Assembly (NCBI GenBank): GCA_001510575.1
Contig: LNGK01000002.1
Location: forward strand, 980,144 to 1,044,143
DNA: 64,000 bases
Reading direction: 5' to 3'
Source: Knoxdaviesia capensis
Lineage: Eukaryota > Ascomycota > Sordariomycetes > Microascales > Gondwanamycetaceae
Shown here: piece by piece, positions 44,472-54,686 of the stretch
Layout: the number at the start of each line of letters is the position of its first letter
Numbering within the stretch: the first letter of the stretch is position 1
Program-made: the position numbers and the translations under genes
The notes under the pieces: model-generated
Databases searched by the model: none
Told to the model about the DNA's origin: nothing
What the model saw: only the letters and a program-made list of their open reading frames with translations

Positions 44472-46838
44472 TCACATCCACTTGTCCAGGTTGACAAGAA
44501 CGCACTGAGGCGAAGACTCCTGTCTCCTCACCAACTGGCCCACGCGATACACCTGCTCTCCAGCGGCCTCCAGCTCGGCTTTGGCAATCGCCGCCTTGTC
44601 AGCACTCACGACCAGGATCATTCCCAAGCCACAATTGAAGGCTCGGCACATTTCTTCCTCGCTAACATTTCCCGCTGTTTTCAGCCACTTGAACACCGGA
44701 AGTCTCTCCCAGGTGGAGATATCAATTTCAGCAGCAAGGTGTCCTGGGAGCATCCGCGGCACGTTCTCCGTGAGACCACCTCCGGTAATGTGCGCGCACC
44801 CCTTGACACCTCCAACTGGGAATGTCTTCAAAAGGCTCTTGACGTAGATGCGAGTTGGGGTCAACAGGGACGCACCGACCGTGGTGGTATTATTCCAGGG
44901 AGCAATGTCGCTGTACTCAAGACCCGCCACCTCCCGAACGATCTTCCGGACCAGGGAAAACCCGTTGGAGTGGACACCGGTAGACGCAAGTCCAAGAAGT
45001 ACGTCTCCCGATGCCATCTTATCCTTGGCGGGGAGCCGAGCCTCCTTTGTCACAACACCAATTGCGGCACCAGCAGCGTCATAGTCCTCATCCTGGTACA
45101 TGCCGGGCATCTCTGCAGTTTCGCCGCCAACGAGGGCACATCCTGCCTGTCGGCACCCGGCAGCAACACCTTCCACAAAAGAGGATGCCGCAGCAAGGTC
45201 AAGCTTACTACATCCGTAGTAGTCGAGAAACATGAGAGGCTCGGCTCCCTGGACCACAAGATCATTGACGTTCATCGCCACGAGATCAATGCCCACGGTG
45301 CTGTGATCCCCAGTGGCATGTGCAATCATCAGCTTGGTGCCGACACCGTCAATGGCGCCGACGAGAATCGGGGCTCCAGGAAACCCGCAGGACTCAAGAT
45401 TCAGCTCTCCTCCAAATCCACCAATCTCTGCATCAGCTCCAACCCGCTTCGTGGACGATACCGCGCGCTTGATTCGCTCAACAAACTCGTTTCCTGCATC
45501 GATGCTGACTCCAGCTGCCCCGTAGGTAAGCTTTTTCTTCTCAACAGGCTTGAAAGCCCGGTAGGCAATATCCTTCCGGAAGAACATTCCGTCAAATTCA
45601 ATAAGCTTCACTGCCTCGTAAGCCTTTTCGACCGCTGCCTTCAAGGATTCGGCGGTGGCGTTGACCGCAATCACCCGTCCGCCCGATGTGCGGAGTTGTT
45701 GGTCGCGAAGTTCGGTGCCCGCATGGAAAATGGTGACATCACCTGTAGCGGGGAGGACTTTCATGGGAACACCCTTGGCGTACGATCCAGGATAGCCACC
45801 CGATGCAATCACCACGGTGGCACTAAACTTGGGCTCAATATTGATTGATATCGAGTCAAGATATCCATGCACACAAGCCAGCATGATTTCAGCAAGATCG
45901 GTGTCCTTGGAAAGGAGAGGGAGCACGGTCTGGGTTTCCGGATCGCCAAACCGGACATTGTACTCCAGCACCTTGGGTCCCGAGGGGGTGATCATGAGTC
46001 CGGTAAATAGAACACCAATAAAGCGGGACTTTTCGGCCCGAAATCCGTTGATGGTGGGAAGAATGATGTTCTTATCGATGTCTTCAATCAAAGACTTCGT
46101 CGCAATGTTTGTCGGCGCATAGCATCCCATTCCGCCGGTATTTGGGCCTTGGTCGCCGTCGAATATCCGCTTGTGGTCTTGGGCTGGCGGTAACGACTTG
46201 ATAGAGTAACCGTCCGAAAATGTTAGAATGCTAAGTTCATCGCCAGTGAGGTACTCCTCGATAACAACTTCGTCACCAGCCGATCCAAAGACTTTGTCAA
46301 CCATGATTTCCTTAAGGGCAGCTCGGGCTTCGTCCTTAGAAGTTGGGATGATAACGCCCTTTCCAGCGGCCAGGCCGGTTGCCTTGATGACAATATCATA
46401 GTCGACGGTTGAAATATGTTCGAGGGCGCTATTGTAGTCGGAGAAGTTCTGGTAGGCGGCAGTGGGGATGTTGTATTTTTTCATGAAATCTTTGGAAAAA
46501 GTCTTGCTACCCTCCATGCGAGCAGCAGCCTGCGATGGACCAAAAACGGGAATGCCAGCATTCCGGAAATGTCCTTCAATGCCATCAACCAGGGGAGCTT
46601 CGGGGCCCGGAATCACCAAGCTGATATTCAGAGAATCGGCAAGCGCAACAAGCCCGGGGAAATCTGACGCAGAAACAGACTTAATGTTCTGGGTCTTGGG
46701 GCAAGATGCCGTTCCTCCATTTCCAGGGACAGCATAGATCGCCTCAACCTGAGAAGACTGGCTGAGCTTCCAAGCAAGGGCGTGCTCACGGCCGCCGTTG
46801 CCAATAAGAAGAATGCGAATGGACATTTCAGCTGGCAT
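44472..46838 (-). CDS. ADE5,7: Bifunctional GARS-AIRS purine biosynthesis enzyme
   Basis: Two steps of de novo purine synthesis in one chain: phosphoribosylamine-glycine ligase (GARS) and aminoimidazole ribotide synthase (AIRS). Single exon of 788 residues. The GARS half starts at IRILLIGNGGREHALAWKL and includes the ATP-grasp segments KATGLAAGKGV, GPNTGGMGCYAP and EYNVRFGDPETQ. The AIRS half starts at about 430 (LTYGAAGVSIDAGNEFV) and includes GFGGELNL, DGVGTKLMIA, GVHSNGFSLVRK and the GGGLTENVPRMLP loop. There is no third GART domain, so the enzyme has the fungal layout with GART as a separate gene. The ATG at 46838 opens the frame; a second in-frame ATG at 46826 (MSIRILL) is equally possible. 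Confidence 0.96.
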   Translation of the reverse strand: MPAEMSIRILLIGNGGREHALAWKLSQSSQVEAIYAVPGNGGTASCPKTQNIKSVSASDFPGLVALADSLNISLVIPGPEAPLVDGIEGHFRNAGIPVFGPSQAAARMEGSKTFSKDFMKKYNIPTAAYQNFSDYNSALEHISTVDYDIVIKATGLAAGKGVIIPTSKDEARAALKEIMVDKVFGSAGDEVVIEEYLTGDELSILTFSDGYSIKSLPPAQDHKRIFDGDQGPNTGGMGCYAPTNIATKSLIEDIDKNIILPTINGFRAEKSRFIGVLFTGLMITPSGPKVLEYNVRFGDPETQTVLPLLSKDTDLAEIMLACVHGYLDSISINIEPKFSATVVIASGGYPGSYAKGVPMKVLPATGDVTIFHAGTELRDQQLRTSGGRVIAVNATAESLKAAVEKAYEAVKLIEFDGMFFRKDIAYRAFKPVEKKKLTYGAAGVSIDAGNEFVERIKRAVSSTKRVGADAEIGGFGGELNLESCGFPGAPILVGAIDGVGTKLMIAHATGDHSTVGIDLVAMNVNDLVVQGAEPLMFLDYYGCSKLDLAAASSFVEGVAAGCRQAGCALVGGETAEMPGMYQDEDYDAAGAAIGVVTKEARLPAKDKMASGDVLLGLASTGVHSNGFSLVRKIVREVAGLEYSDIAPWNNTTTVGASLLTPTRIYVKSLLKTFPVGGVKGCAHITGGGLTENVPRMLPGHLAAEIDISTWERLPVFKWLKTAGNVSEEEMCRAFNCGLGMILVVSADKAAIAKAELEAAGEQVYRVGQLVRRQESSPQCVLVNLDKWM

Positions 46839-47462
46839 ATTAACCTGTCGAAATGTCGAGAATGGATAGTATAACTCTAGCTGTTGAGAGAGGGGGGTTG
46901 GTTATTTGTATTAATCTAAGAGGCGAGCAGGAAGAGATTTTCATCAAGAGAGGCCGAAAGTCGCGAAAGTCGCGAGAAGGGAGGGGGGAGGGGGGAGAAC
47001 CTAGAGTATTTAAGCCGTAGCTCAAGAGGGAGTAGGGCTTTTCTTTTTTCTTTTTTTTTTAGGAAATCATGAAGTCAGAACAGAAGATGAACCATGTCTC
47101 GTTGTTTGTGTGGAAGATGAATAATAGATGGTCTGTCTACAGTTGACTTCTATCAATCAGCAAGCACGTTTCCAGAAAACCAGAAAAAAAGCATGTCTGT
47201 CAGTGGGGCGCGGGGCACAACTTTTTTCCTTATCGATTAGTACATGCATTTCTTCCTGTAAAATTCCCACCTAACCAGTGACCCCAGCGATGCGCCGTTT
47301 GCTTAATCAGCCCTGTCAACCAGCTGAGATCAAACTAGTCTCAGGAAAGCTTTGAACACGTTAACACTTGACACGTAGACTCATCAGAACCAAGCCATTC
47401 TCACAACCCTTAGGACGCTTCAACACAACCGCCTCACCTCTTTTTCTTTTCTATAACACAAT
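46839..47462. other. Divergent promoter region, ADE5,7 / SPC1
   Basis: 624 bases between divergent start codons; purine-rich next to ADE5,7 on the + strand. No gene seen. Confidence 0.6.
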
Positions 47463-47961
47463 ATGGCGGATCAAATTCTTGACAACATCCGAGATGCTGT
47501 GGATGGTCAAATTGTCAGTGATATCAACAGTCTTCCCCCCCTCCCAATTTCCCGCGGCTCAAGCGCAAATCACATCTTATAAACACCATCTTGCAAACAC
47601 CATCTTGCAAACATGGTCTAACTTCTTCTTTTAACGATTCACAGGACTTTCATGGCCAAAAGTTGGTAGATTACCTTTCGACGATACTACTAGCCCTATG
47701 TGGAGTACGTTTTAATGTCATTCTATAACCTTTAATTCGTTGTACCTGGGATGAAATCTAACACCTTGACTCCAGCTTCTCTCCTTCGCGATCGGATACG
47801 CTCAACAAGACATAAAGCTGGCGGTGAAGGTCGGCCTAGGAGGAACAGCTCTGATATTTGCTTTTCTTATTCCTCCTTGGCCCATGTACAAGCAAAATTC
47901 GGTCAAGTGGCTTAAAGCCGGATCTGTGCACGGGTTGATGCCAAGTTTGGAAAACGAATAA
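47463..47961 (+). CDS. SPC1: Signal peptidase complex subunit Spc1
   Basis: Small ER membrane subunit of signal peptidase (SPC12 family). Three exons (47463-47513, 47645-47704, 47776-47961) give 98 residues. The family core is clear: DFHGQKLVDYLSTILLALCG leads into the first membrane helix, FAIGYAQQDIKLAV forms the lumenal turn, a second helix follows (GLGGTALIFAFLIPPWPMY), and NSVKWLKA closes it. It converges on RBX1, with 149 bases between the stop codons. Confidence 0.9.
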
Positions 47962-48110
47962 ACTCCTAATATCCCGATGTCCGACCGAATAAAACAAAAA
48001 AAGACAATCACTTTCGAGAGCGAAGCTTCCATCTGACGGAAAAGATCGTTGAAGTGAGGCGACATCGCTTGAAAGTTACGACGATTGGCGCCAGTGACGA
48101 CCCGAAGCGT

Positions 48111-48759
48111 TTACCGGCCGTATTTTTGAAATTCCCAATCGCGGTTGTCCAGCGGGCAAACTTGTCGAGCCTTGAGCCACCGAGAAATGCAGTGGAAATG
48201 GAACGCATGCTGTGGTTGGGAAGACAAGGAAGGGAGAGGAGGAAATGCATCAGTGAACTAGCTATCAGGGTACATGCACATAGAGATGGGGTTGTGTAGG
48301 TAGACTCACATTGCAGATTCCCCAAGCAACAGTACATTCATCACTCGTCGCCGATGCTTGATTGGCCTGGCACTCGATACCTAAACGGTCATGAAGGGTG
48401 GTCAGAAAGAGTTCTACGAAGGCTAAACGCGCAGATCAAAAGATGGATTTCTCAGTTGCGGTATTGTCGGGGTGGGAAGAGAGTTTAAGAGGAGAGAGTC
48501 GTACACAAATCCATGATGTGATTTCTGCAAATTGCACAGTTGTCGACAACAATATCCCATGCCCAGAGGGCAACGGCATGAAGCTATATTGCAGGGGAGA
48601 ATTAGCAATCATGGCCAAGAAGAGTGACTGGCGGGGATATATCCGCTCATCTCTTACCTTCTTGACCTCAAACCTCTTCTTGCCGTCGATGAGGCTCTTC
48701 GATTCCGATGATTTTTTGGAGGCCTCGCCGGGGGCGTCAGGCATGTCGATGTCTGCCAT
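48111..48759 (-). CDS. RBX1: RING-box protein Rbx1 (Hrt1/Roc1)
   Basis: RING-H2 subunit of cullin-RING ubiquitin ligases, which binds the cullin and recruits the E2 enzyme and Nedd8 machinery. Four exons (48658-48759, 48505-48583, 48310-48380, 48111-48209) give 116 residues. Conserved order: KKRFEVKK, AVALWAWDIVVDNCAICRNHIMD, CIECQANQASATSDECTVAWGICNHAFHFHCISRWL, RQVCPLDNRDWEFQKYGR. All zinc ligands of the RING-H2 and the extra site are present. One oddity: the segment normally reading KKWNAVALW is KKLHAVALW here, directly at the exon 1/2 join. The first 30 residues are a variable acidic/Ser-rich tail, slightly longer than in animals. Confidence 0.95.
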
Positions 48760-49460
48760 CGTTGGTTATCGGGAGGGGGAGTTGCTGAGCGGCTTCGGGG
48801 GACGGTCAATAATGAGGCTCGGCGTGTTTGTAGGGTGTAGGCGAGGATCGGGCGAGCTATCAGGAAAGGTCGAGGAGCGATGGGAACACTGATAAAAGAT
48901 AGAAAGTCGACTTGGATTTGAAAGAAGGCTGTTCAGTAATAAAACGTATTGGTAGAATAAACAAACAGACGGTGGAAGTTGATGCAGAATACTAGAGAGG
49001 AACAACAGGAAGAGTGTTTCTGGGGGTGACTATTATGATGGATGGCAGCCTTCTGGAGTCAAGTGGGAAAAGAGGCCAGTAGCGGACATACTTTCAGGCG
49101 GGTACGTGTGGGTGGCAGACATGCAAAACTGGGATAGGCATTCAACTGGAAGGAAGACCTCTGCCCCGCATTAGGTACATCATTAGTCAGTAACAACAAC
49201 CAGCAAGCTTGTCTCGCACCCTTCTGTCTCAGGCCAATATGTAGAGAGCGCCTATCAGCTTATCCAGTTCGGGGCCCAGGATAAGCCAGCCCAGTCCTGA
49301 TAATACAACACTTGACCCGACCTGATGTCCTCTTGCCGCAGCAAACCGTCACAGGTACAGGAACGTTGATTGATGTCTGCGGAATACATGTTCCCTTACT
49401 CCACTATCTGCATTGCATTTGACCCCACGTGAAGATGTTCCTATTGCTCCAAAGTTCCCA
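48760..49460. other. Divergent promoter region, RBX1 / aminopeptidase P
   Basis: 701 bases between divergent start codons. No gene seen. Confidence 0.6.
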
Positions 49461-51793
49461 ATGAATTTTCCGTTTGCTTTTCCTCTTCTTTCTCGCATAT
49501 CCAATGTGTCTTTGCGAAAGTCGAGAATTCTCGTTGCACACTATTCTCCCAGCCCGTTCTCAATCTTGCCAATAAGAAGTATGGCGACCTCTTCTAGTTC
49601 TCCCGAGACAGCTCGCGTGTCCACGACGTCACGTCTGCAAGCTCTGCGCAGTCTTATGCGAAGCCACAATGTTGATATCTACAGTCAGTACAATTCCGCG
49701 CGTGCGCACATCTCCAGGGTGAAGAGTTGCTCTTTTCGCCAGCCCTTTTTTATTCACTGGCACAACTCTTGTTCCGTTTGTTATTTTCTGGGGAAAATTA
49801 CAATATTTTCTGACCTTCCCAATTGCCTCGCTTGTTCTCTTTTGCTCCCTATCTCTAGTCGTGCCATCTGAAGATAGTCATTCGTCAGAGTATATCGCCG
49901 GCTGCCACGCAAGAAGAGAATTCATCACCGGTTTCACCGGGTCCGCTGGCTGTGCCGTTGTGACCCAGGAAAAGGCGATACTTGCTACCGATGGTCGCTA
50001 TTTTAACCAGGCCAAAAGGCAGCTTGACGACAACTGGTATCTCCTAAAACAGGGAATTCCCGATATCCCGACCTGGCAGGAATGGACTGCTGAGGAGGCT
50101 ACGCCAGGGAAAGTCGTCGCCGTTGACCCAACTCTGCTATCCGCCAGCATAGCCAAGAAACTGTCTGATAAAATCAAGCGGAACGCAGGGACGGACTTGC
50201 TGCCTCTCAAGGACAACCTTGTCGATATTGCCTGGGGCGATGATCGGCCTGCCATCCCCAATGCATCAGTTGTGGCTCTGTCAGAGGAGTTTGCAGGAAA
50301 GGATGTAAAAAGCAAGTTGGCCGCCTTGCGCCAGGATCTGATCAAGAAGAAGGCCAAGGGCATCGTCCTGTCTATGCTCGACGAGACGGCCTGGTTGTTT
50401 AACCTCCGCGGCAGTGATATCCAGTACAACCCCGTCTTTTTCTCGTACGCCATCATCACGCATGACTCTGCTGCCCTCTATGTCGACCCAGACAAGCTCA
50501 CCTCTGGAGCCAGGGCTTACCTGGAAGAGAGCGGTGTGTCGGTCTTCCCCTATGATTCATTCATTTCAGATGCGGAATCGCTTGGCGAAAAGGCTCTGGC
50601 AGATGCCAGTGACAACTTCCGGTTTCTCATCTCCACTAGGGGTTCTTGGGCCTTGAAGATTGCGTTGGGGGGTGACTCCAAGGTTGACGAAGTTCGCAGC
50701 CCGGTGGGAGACGCGAAGGCCATCAAGAACACCACCGAGCTAGACGGAATGCGGGCCTGTCATATTCGTGACGGCTCTGCCCTAATCGAGTATTTCGCTT
50801 GGCTCGAAGACCAGCTTATTGTGCAGAAGAACATTCTTGATGAGATCACAGCCGCAGATAAGCTGGAAGAGTTCCGGTCGAAGCATCAGCATTTCGTTGG
50901 CCTCTCATTCACAACCATCTCGTCGACTGGGAGCAAGTAAGTCTGTTCATTATGCTTGAAGTCACTTCGTATTGCCACGGTTTTTCCTCTATTCTAACTG
51001 CCTCCTCCCAACTACAGTGCCGCCGTTATCCACTATTCGCCAGAGCGCGGCAGTTGTGCGGTCATCGACCCTCAGTCAATATATCTCTGCGATTCCGGAG
51101 CGCAGTATCTGGATGGCACGACAGATACCACCAGAACTCTGCACTTTGGAACACCCACTCCGTTCGAGAAAAAGGCTTACACCCTTGTCCTAAAGGGCAA
51201 TATTGCCCTGGATACGGCCATTTTCCCGAAGGGGACCACCGGTTTTGCCATTGATTCGTTCGCTCGCCAGTTTCTCTGGGTATATATTCCTACCACGCTG
51301 GTGTCCTTCTTCTTGCTGTGTCGTTGATTGGTATAGGCTAACAATGTTTATTTTTCTCGGCTCACAGCGCGAGGGACTTGATTACCTTCATGGCACTGGT
51401 CACGGAGTCGGATCATATCTAAACGTACATGAAGGCCCATTCGGAATTGGTACAAGAATTCAGTATACCGAGGTCGCTCTAGCCCCTGGGAATGTGGTTT
51501 CCATTGAACCCGGATATTATGAAGATGGTGCTTTTGGTATCCGCATCGAAAATATGGCCATCATTAAGGAGGTCAGGACCCCATATGCTTTCGGTGGAAA
51601 GCCGTATCTCGGCTTCGAGCACGTCACCATGGTCCCGTACTGCCGTAATCTCATTGATGTCAGCCTCCTGACTACCGAGGAGAAGGCTTGGGTGGACGAA
51701 CATCACGCCGTCATATTCGAGAAGACGAAGGACTTTTTGGAGGGAAATTCCATGGCAATGGATTGGTTGAAACGGGAAACTCAACCGTTGTAG
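49461..51793 (+). CDS. ampp: Xaa-Pro aminopeptidase P
   Basis: Metallopeptidase of family M24B that removes N-terminal residues before proline. Four exons (49461-49683, 49859-50936, 51018-51279, 51368-51793) give 662 residues. The two creatinase-like N-terminal domains start at IVPSEDSHSSEYIAGC. The pita-bread catalytic domain has all five metal ligands: Asp459 and Asp470 in CDSGAQYLDGTTDTTRT, His533 in HGTGHGVGSYLNVHEGP, Glu568 in SIEPGYY and Glu582 in GIRIENM. The first 40 residues have no Asp or Glu and five basic residues, resembling a mitochondrial presequence; a second ATG at 49581 (Met41, MATSSSS) would give the cytosolic form. A frame opening at 49413 starts with TTG and is not used. 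Confidence 0.94.
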
Positions 51794-51836
51794 GACTGTT
51801 CGATGTTTTCATGGTCTAGAAAGGGGGGGGTGACTC

Positions 51837-52518
51837 TCATAGTCTTGCGAATGCAGTTATGAGTAAGCAGACAACGAAAGACAGTTTGAATGGGGCATTG
51901 TTTATCCATCGCCTCCATTGACTTGGTAGGGGCCATCGCGCCTCAAGCCTTGATATCAATGCATCTGCAAGGCCAAGCTTATATACCGCCTTCATACCCA
52001 TATTGATCCCGCGACCATCATAATTAGTTAGCCTTCAACGCGCCTTGTCGATCACGGGAAAGATTGAACATGACCATGAGATGGCAGAAAGAGGGAATAG
52101 GTGGAATGGATAATCATCATACAATACCAGCAACGCCAACCAGAGAAGCCAACACAACAATAGACTTGTATAGGACAGTCACCAGCAAACCCGCACCAAA
52201 CCCTAACCCTACACGTCAGTCTGTTGCGTTTTGCCACGATCAAGGGGTCCTCCACCTCGCAAAGACAAAGACAAACTCACCGGCGAGAGAGCCACGGGTT
52301 ATTTGGGAGACCAGTAATTTATTCGGGGGTGGGGTGGTTGGAGAGATACTGGCAACTTCCTGCTCGGTTGCCAAGCTCGAGCCATTGGATATAAAGGCCA
52401 GCTTAGTCGATGGATAATTGTTGTACATCAACATGCCCGTGACAACTAATAGGCCGGACTTTTGAAAAATGTGTCGAGACGACACTCTCTGTAACAGGGT
52501 GGTAGCAGGGCGAAACAT
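51837..52518 (-). CDS. FUN14-like membrane protein
   Basis: Small protein related to yeast Fun14/FUNDC, outer mitochondrial membrane proteins linked to mitophagy and membrane contacts. The best model has three exons (52275-52518, 52123-52208, 51837-51989) for 160 residues. Exon 1 has a mitochondrial-like N-terminus (MFRPATTLLQRVSSRHIFQK) and a TRGSLAG start of the family core. Exon 2 is hydrophobic (LGFGAGLLVTVLYKSIVVLASLVGVAGI). Exon 3 ends with INNAPFKLSFVVCLLITAF, a C-terminal pattern I associate with fungal FUN14 proteins. Without the third exon the frame would stop at 52117 after 111 residues. The last intron has a CTAAC branch site and uses the first AG after it. The stop lies 43 bases from that of aminopeptidase P. 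Family call is moderate. Confidence 0.5.
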
Positions 52519-53005
52519 GTTGAAGATGAAGGAGAGATGCTGTGGGATGAAGCAGACAAGTTTTGTTTTTTTATGTGATGGCGCCGAAATCTTTTTTATA
52601 GCGCCTATGTTCTGCACAACCATTGAAAGAAACCAGATCCGGAATGCCACGCTAGATGGCTGGCATGAGGCAGGCTATGCTGAACTCATGCACTGTATGT
52701 GAATACAACTTATGGGGATTTTTCCTGAACATTCCAGAGGCTGGATATTAGCCAGACTGCCATAAAAACTCCACCTCAAAGAGCTATGGCTAACGAAGCC
52801 ATACAGCACACTAAAACCAAAACCGGGACAGAACAACAGACAGGATATAGCGGGACCGCGCTTTCCACAAGTGCATCAACGCAAAAAAACAGAGACGAAA
52901 GACAAAGAACAGCAAGGAAAAAAAATTAACGACCCAGGGAACACATGTATCCTCATGCTTCTCACCCAATACCTGACAAGATAAACTCCAGCGTCCACGC
53001 GGAAA
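52519..53005. other. Intergenic region, CENP-A 3' flank
   Basis: 487 bases between two minus-strand genes; no feature seen. Confidence 0.55.
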
Positions 53006-53622
53006 TTATCCAAGGCCTCCCCAGACACCGCGTATTCTCCGTGCCAGCTGGATGTCCTTCTGCATGATTGTCACACGTTTTGCATGTATAGCGCATAGGT
53101 TTGTATCTTCAAAGAGGTGTACCAGAAATGCCTCTGCAGCCTCCTGGAGCGCCATGATTGCTTGCGACTGCCATCGTAACTCGTCACCGGGTGGCCGCCA
53201 GTCGGACGCAATTTCTCGTACCTGTACGCAAGGCCGAACTTCTTTGTTAGCATTGCAACCCCTCAATCACGACCCTAAACAATGACGGCCGAGCGGTAGC
53301 CGCTGTGATATCTATAGAAGAAGAGAGCTTAAATGCGTACCAGTCTGGCAAATGGAAGCTTGAGCAACAACAACTTTGTGCTGGCTTGGTAGTTTCGAAT
53401 CTCGCGCAGTGCAACAGTTCCCGGTCGATATCGGCGCTTGGATTTGTACGGAATTGGATCACCGGCTATATAATGAGAGGGAAACAGCATAGTTAGTATA
53501 GAGTTCGCTTTTAACGAGAACAGGTGATGTATGATTTACTGACGCTGTACTCCACCACTGGCTCTTCTTGCAGGCCCCGCAACGACAGAAGCTCTAGGTT
53601 TTCGACGCGCGCCACCCGTCAT
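53006..53622 (-). CDS. cnpA: Centromeric histone H3 variant CENP-A
   Basis: Replaces H3 in centromeric nucleosomes and defines the kinetochore site. Three exons (53544-53622, 53341-53465, 53006-53221) give 139 residues. The tail (MTGGARRKPRASVVAG) is short and unlike H3. The fold begins KRRYRPGTVALREIRNYQASTKLLL (residues 36-60), a CENP-A rather than H3 sequence. The CATD region is VREIASDWRPPGDELRWQSQAIMALQEAAEAFLV, with the longer loop 1 of CENP-A. The C-terminus EDTNLCAIHAKRVTIMQKDIQLARRIRG, then VWGGLG, is typical. I chose the donor at 53543 (GTCAGT) in exon 1 because the neighbouring GTAAAT donor would put a stop right after the join. Confidence 0.93.
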
Positions 53623-54686
53623 GACTTCTGTAAACCGATTTGATGTGAACTCGCTTTGATGCAAGAGTTGCCGCACGTTTCTGATAATCAATCGACGGAG
53701 AAGGTATTAGGAGCGATTAAGAGGGCACGAAGCTGGAGGACAAGGGAAGCCAAAAATCATTTAAAACCGGAATGAAGTCACCAAAAAGGCAAGAACGAAA
53801 AAAAAGAAAAGAAAACAAAAGGTGGTGTGGGATGGATGGCTGAGGCTCGAGATGTTAGTAAACAGAGAGGGGAGCAATATGAATCGTAAGCTTGGGTTGA
53901 TCTAATCGATTTCCATGGTTAATTGTTTTACACTTCAAGAACTGTAAGAAAGACCAGCAGGAGGAGTAAAGCACAAAGCGGAAATACCCTGTTCCCGCTT
54001 CTTCGGTTTTGGCGCAACAAGAACTACCTGAACCCATGATTTTTACAAATCTGGTTGCCAGGGCAATTGGAAGTGGGACATGTTCTTTCTGAACAAAGGA
54101 GACGAACCAACCCTAAGTAAGCGCCATCGTCCGTCATGTTCCCACCAGGCAATTGTCTGAACCACTCTGTGTGAACACATTTTACACATTGTATAAACAA
54201 GCGCCACGAGGTACATTCACATGTAATTTTTAACTTCCTAATGCAGTGCGCTCGCTGATATGTGCATACAATGTATTGTTGAATCTTGTGTGTATGAAAT
54301 CATGAAATTCCCAGACGTGCGATATGCAACCTGCCCACACACATGCGCAACCATGTTTCTGCATGCATTGTTCCGGCAGATAATGATAATCTACACGAAA
54401 ATCTGATACAGCCATAGTACCAAGGAGAACATAGTACCAAGAAAGGGAAAAAAAAAAGCCCTCCGGAGTGTAACCCTAGGGAGGAAGGAGATCGTAGAAT
54501 CAATCATGAATTAATCCCGAACCAAAACGCCGACATAGCACATGAAGAGGAAACCAAAAGCTAATCCCCGAAAAGAGTACACCACTGGAAAGTGCGGCTA
54601 TATCCTAATATAAGCCCACACGCTGTACACGCACACACGAAGTGCCTAAATGGCTCGCAAATGAATCATTTGAACCCTAGTGGTGG
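53623..54686. other. Intergenic region, CENP-A promoter
   Basis: About 1.06 kb without a supportable gene; includes the 3' flank of the Edc1-like gene. Confidence 0.55.

Noticed and set aside
44457..45848. 463-codon open frame on the + strand
   Set aside because: It is antisense to ADE5,7, whose minus-strand frame is a clear enzyme; the + frame is a codon-bias shadow without any known motif.
49413..49460. Upstream TTG start for aminopeptidase P
   Set aside because: Non-ATG and in poor context; the ATG at 49461 is the first in frame.
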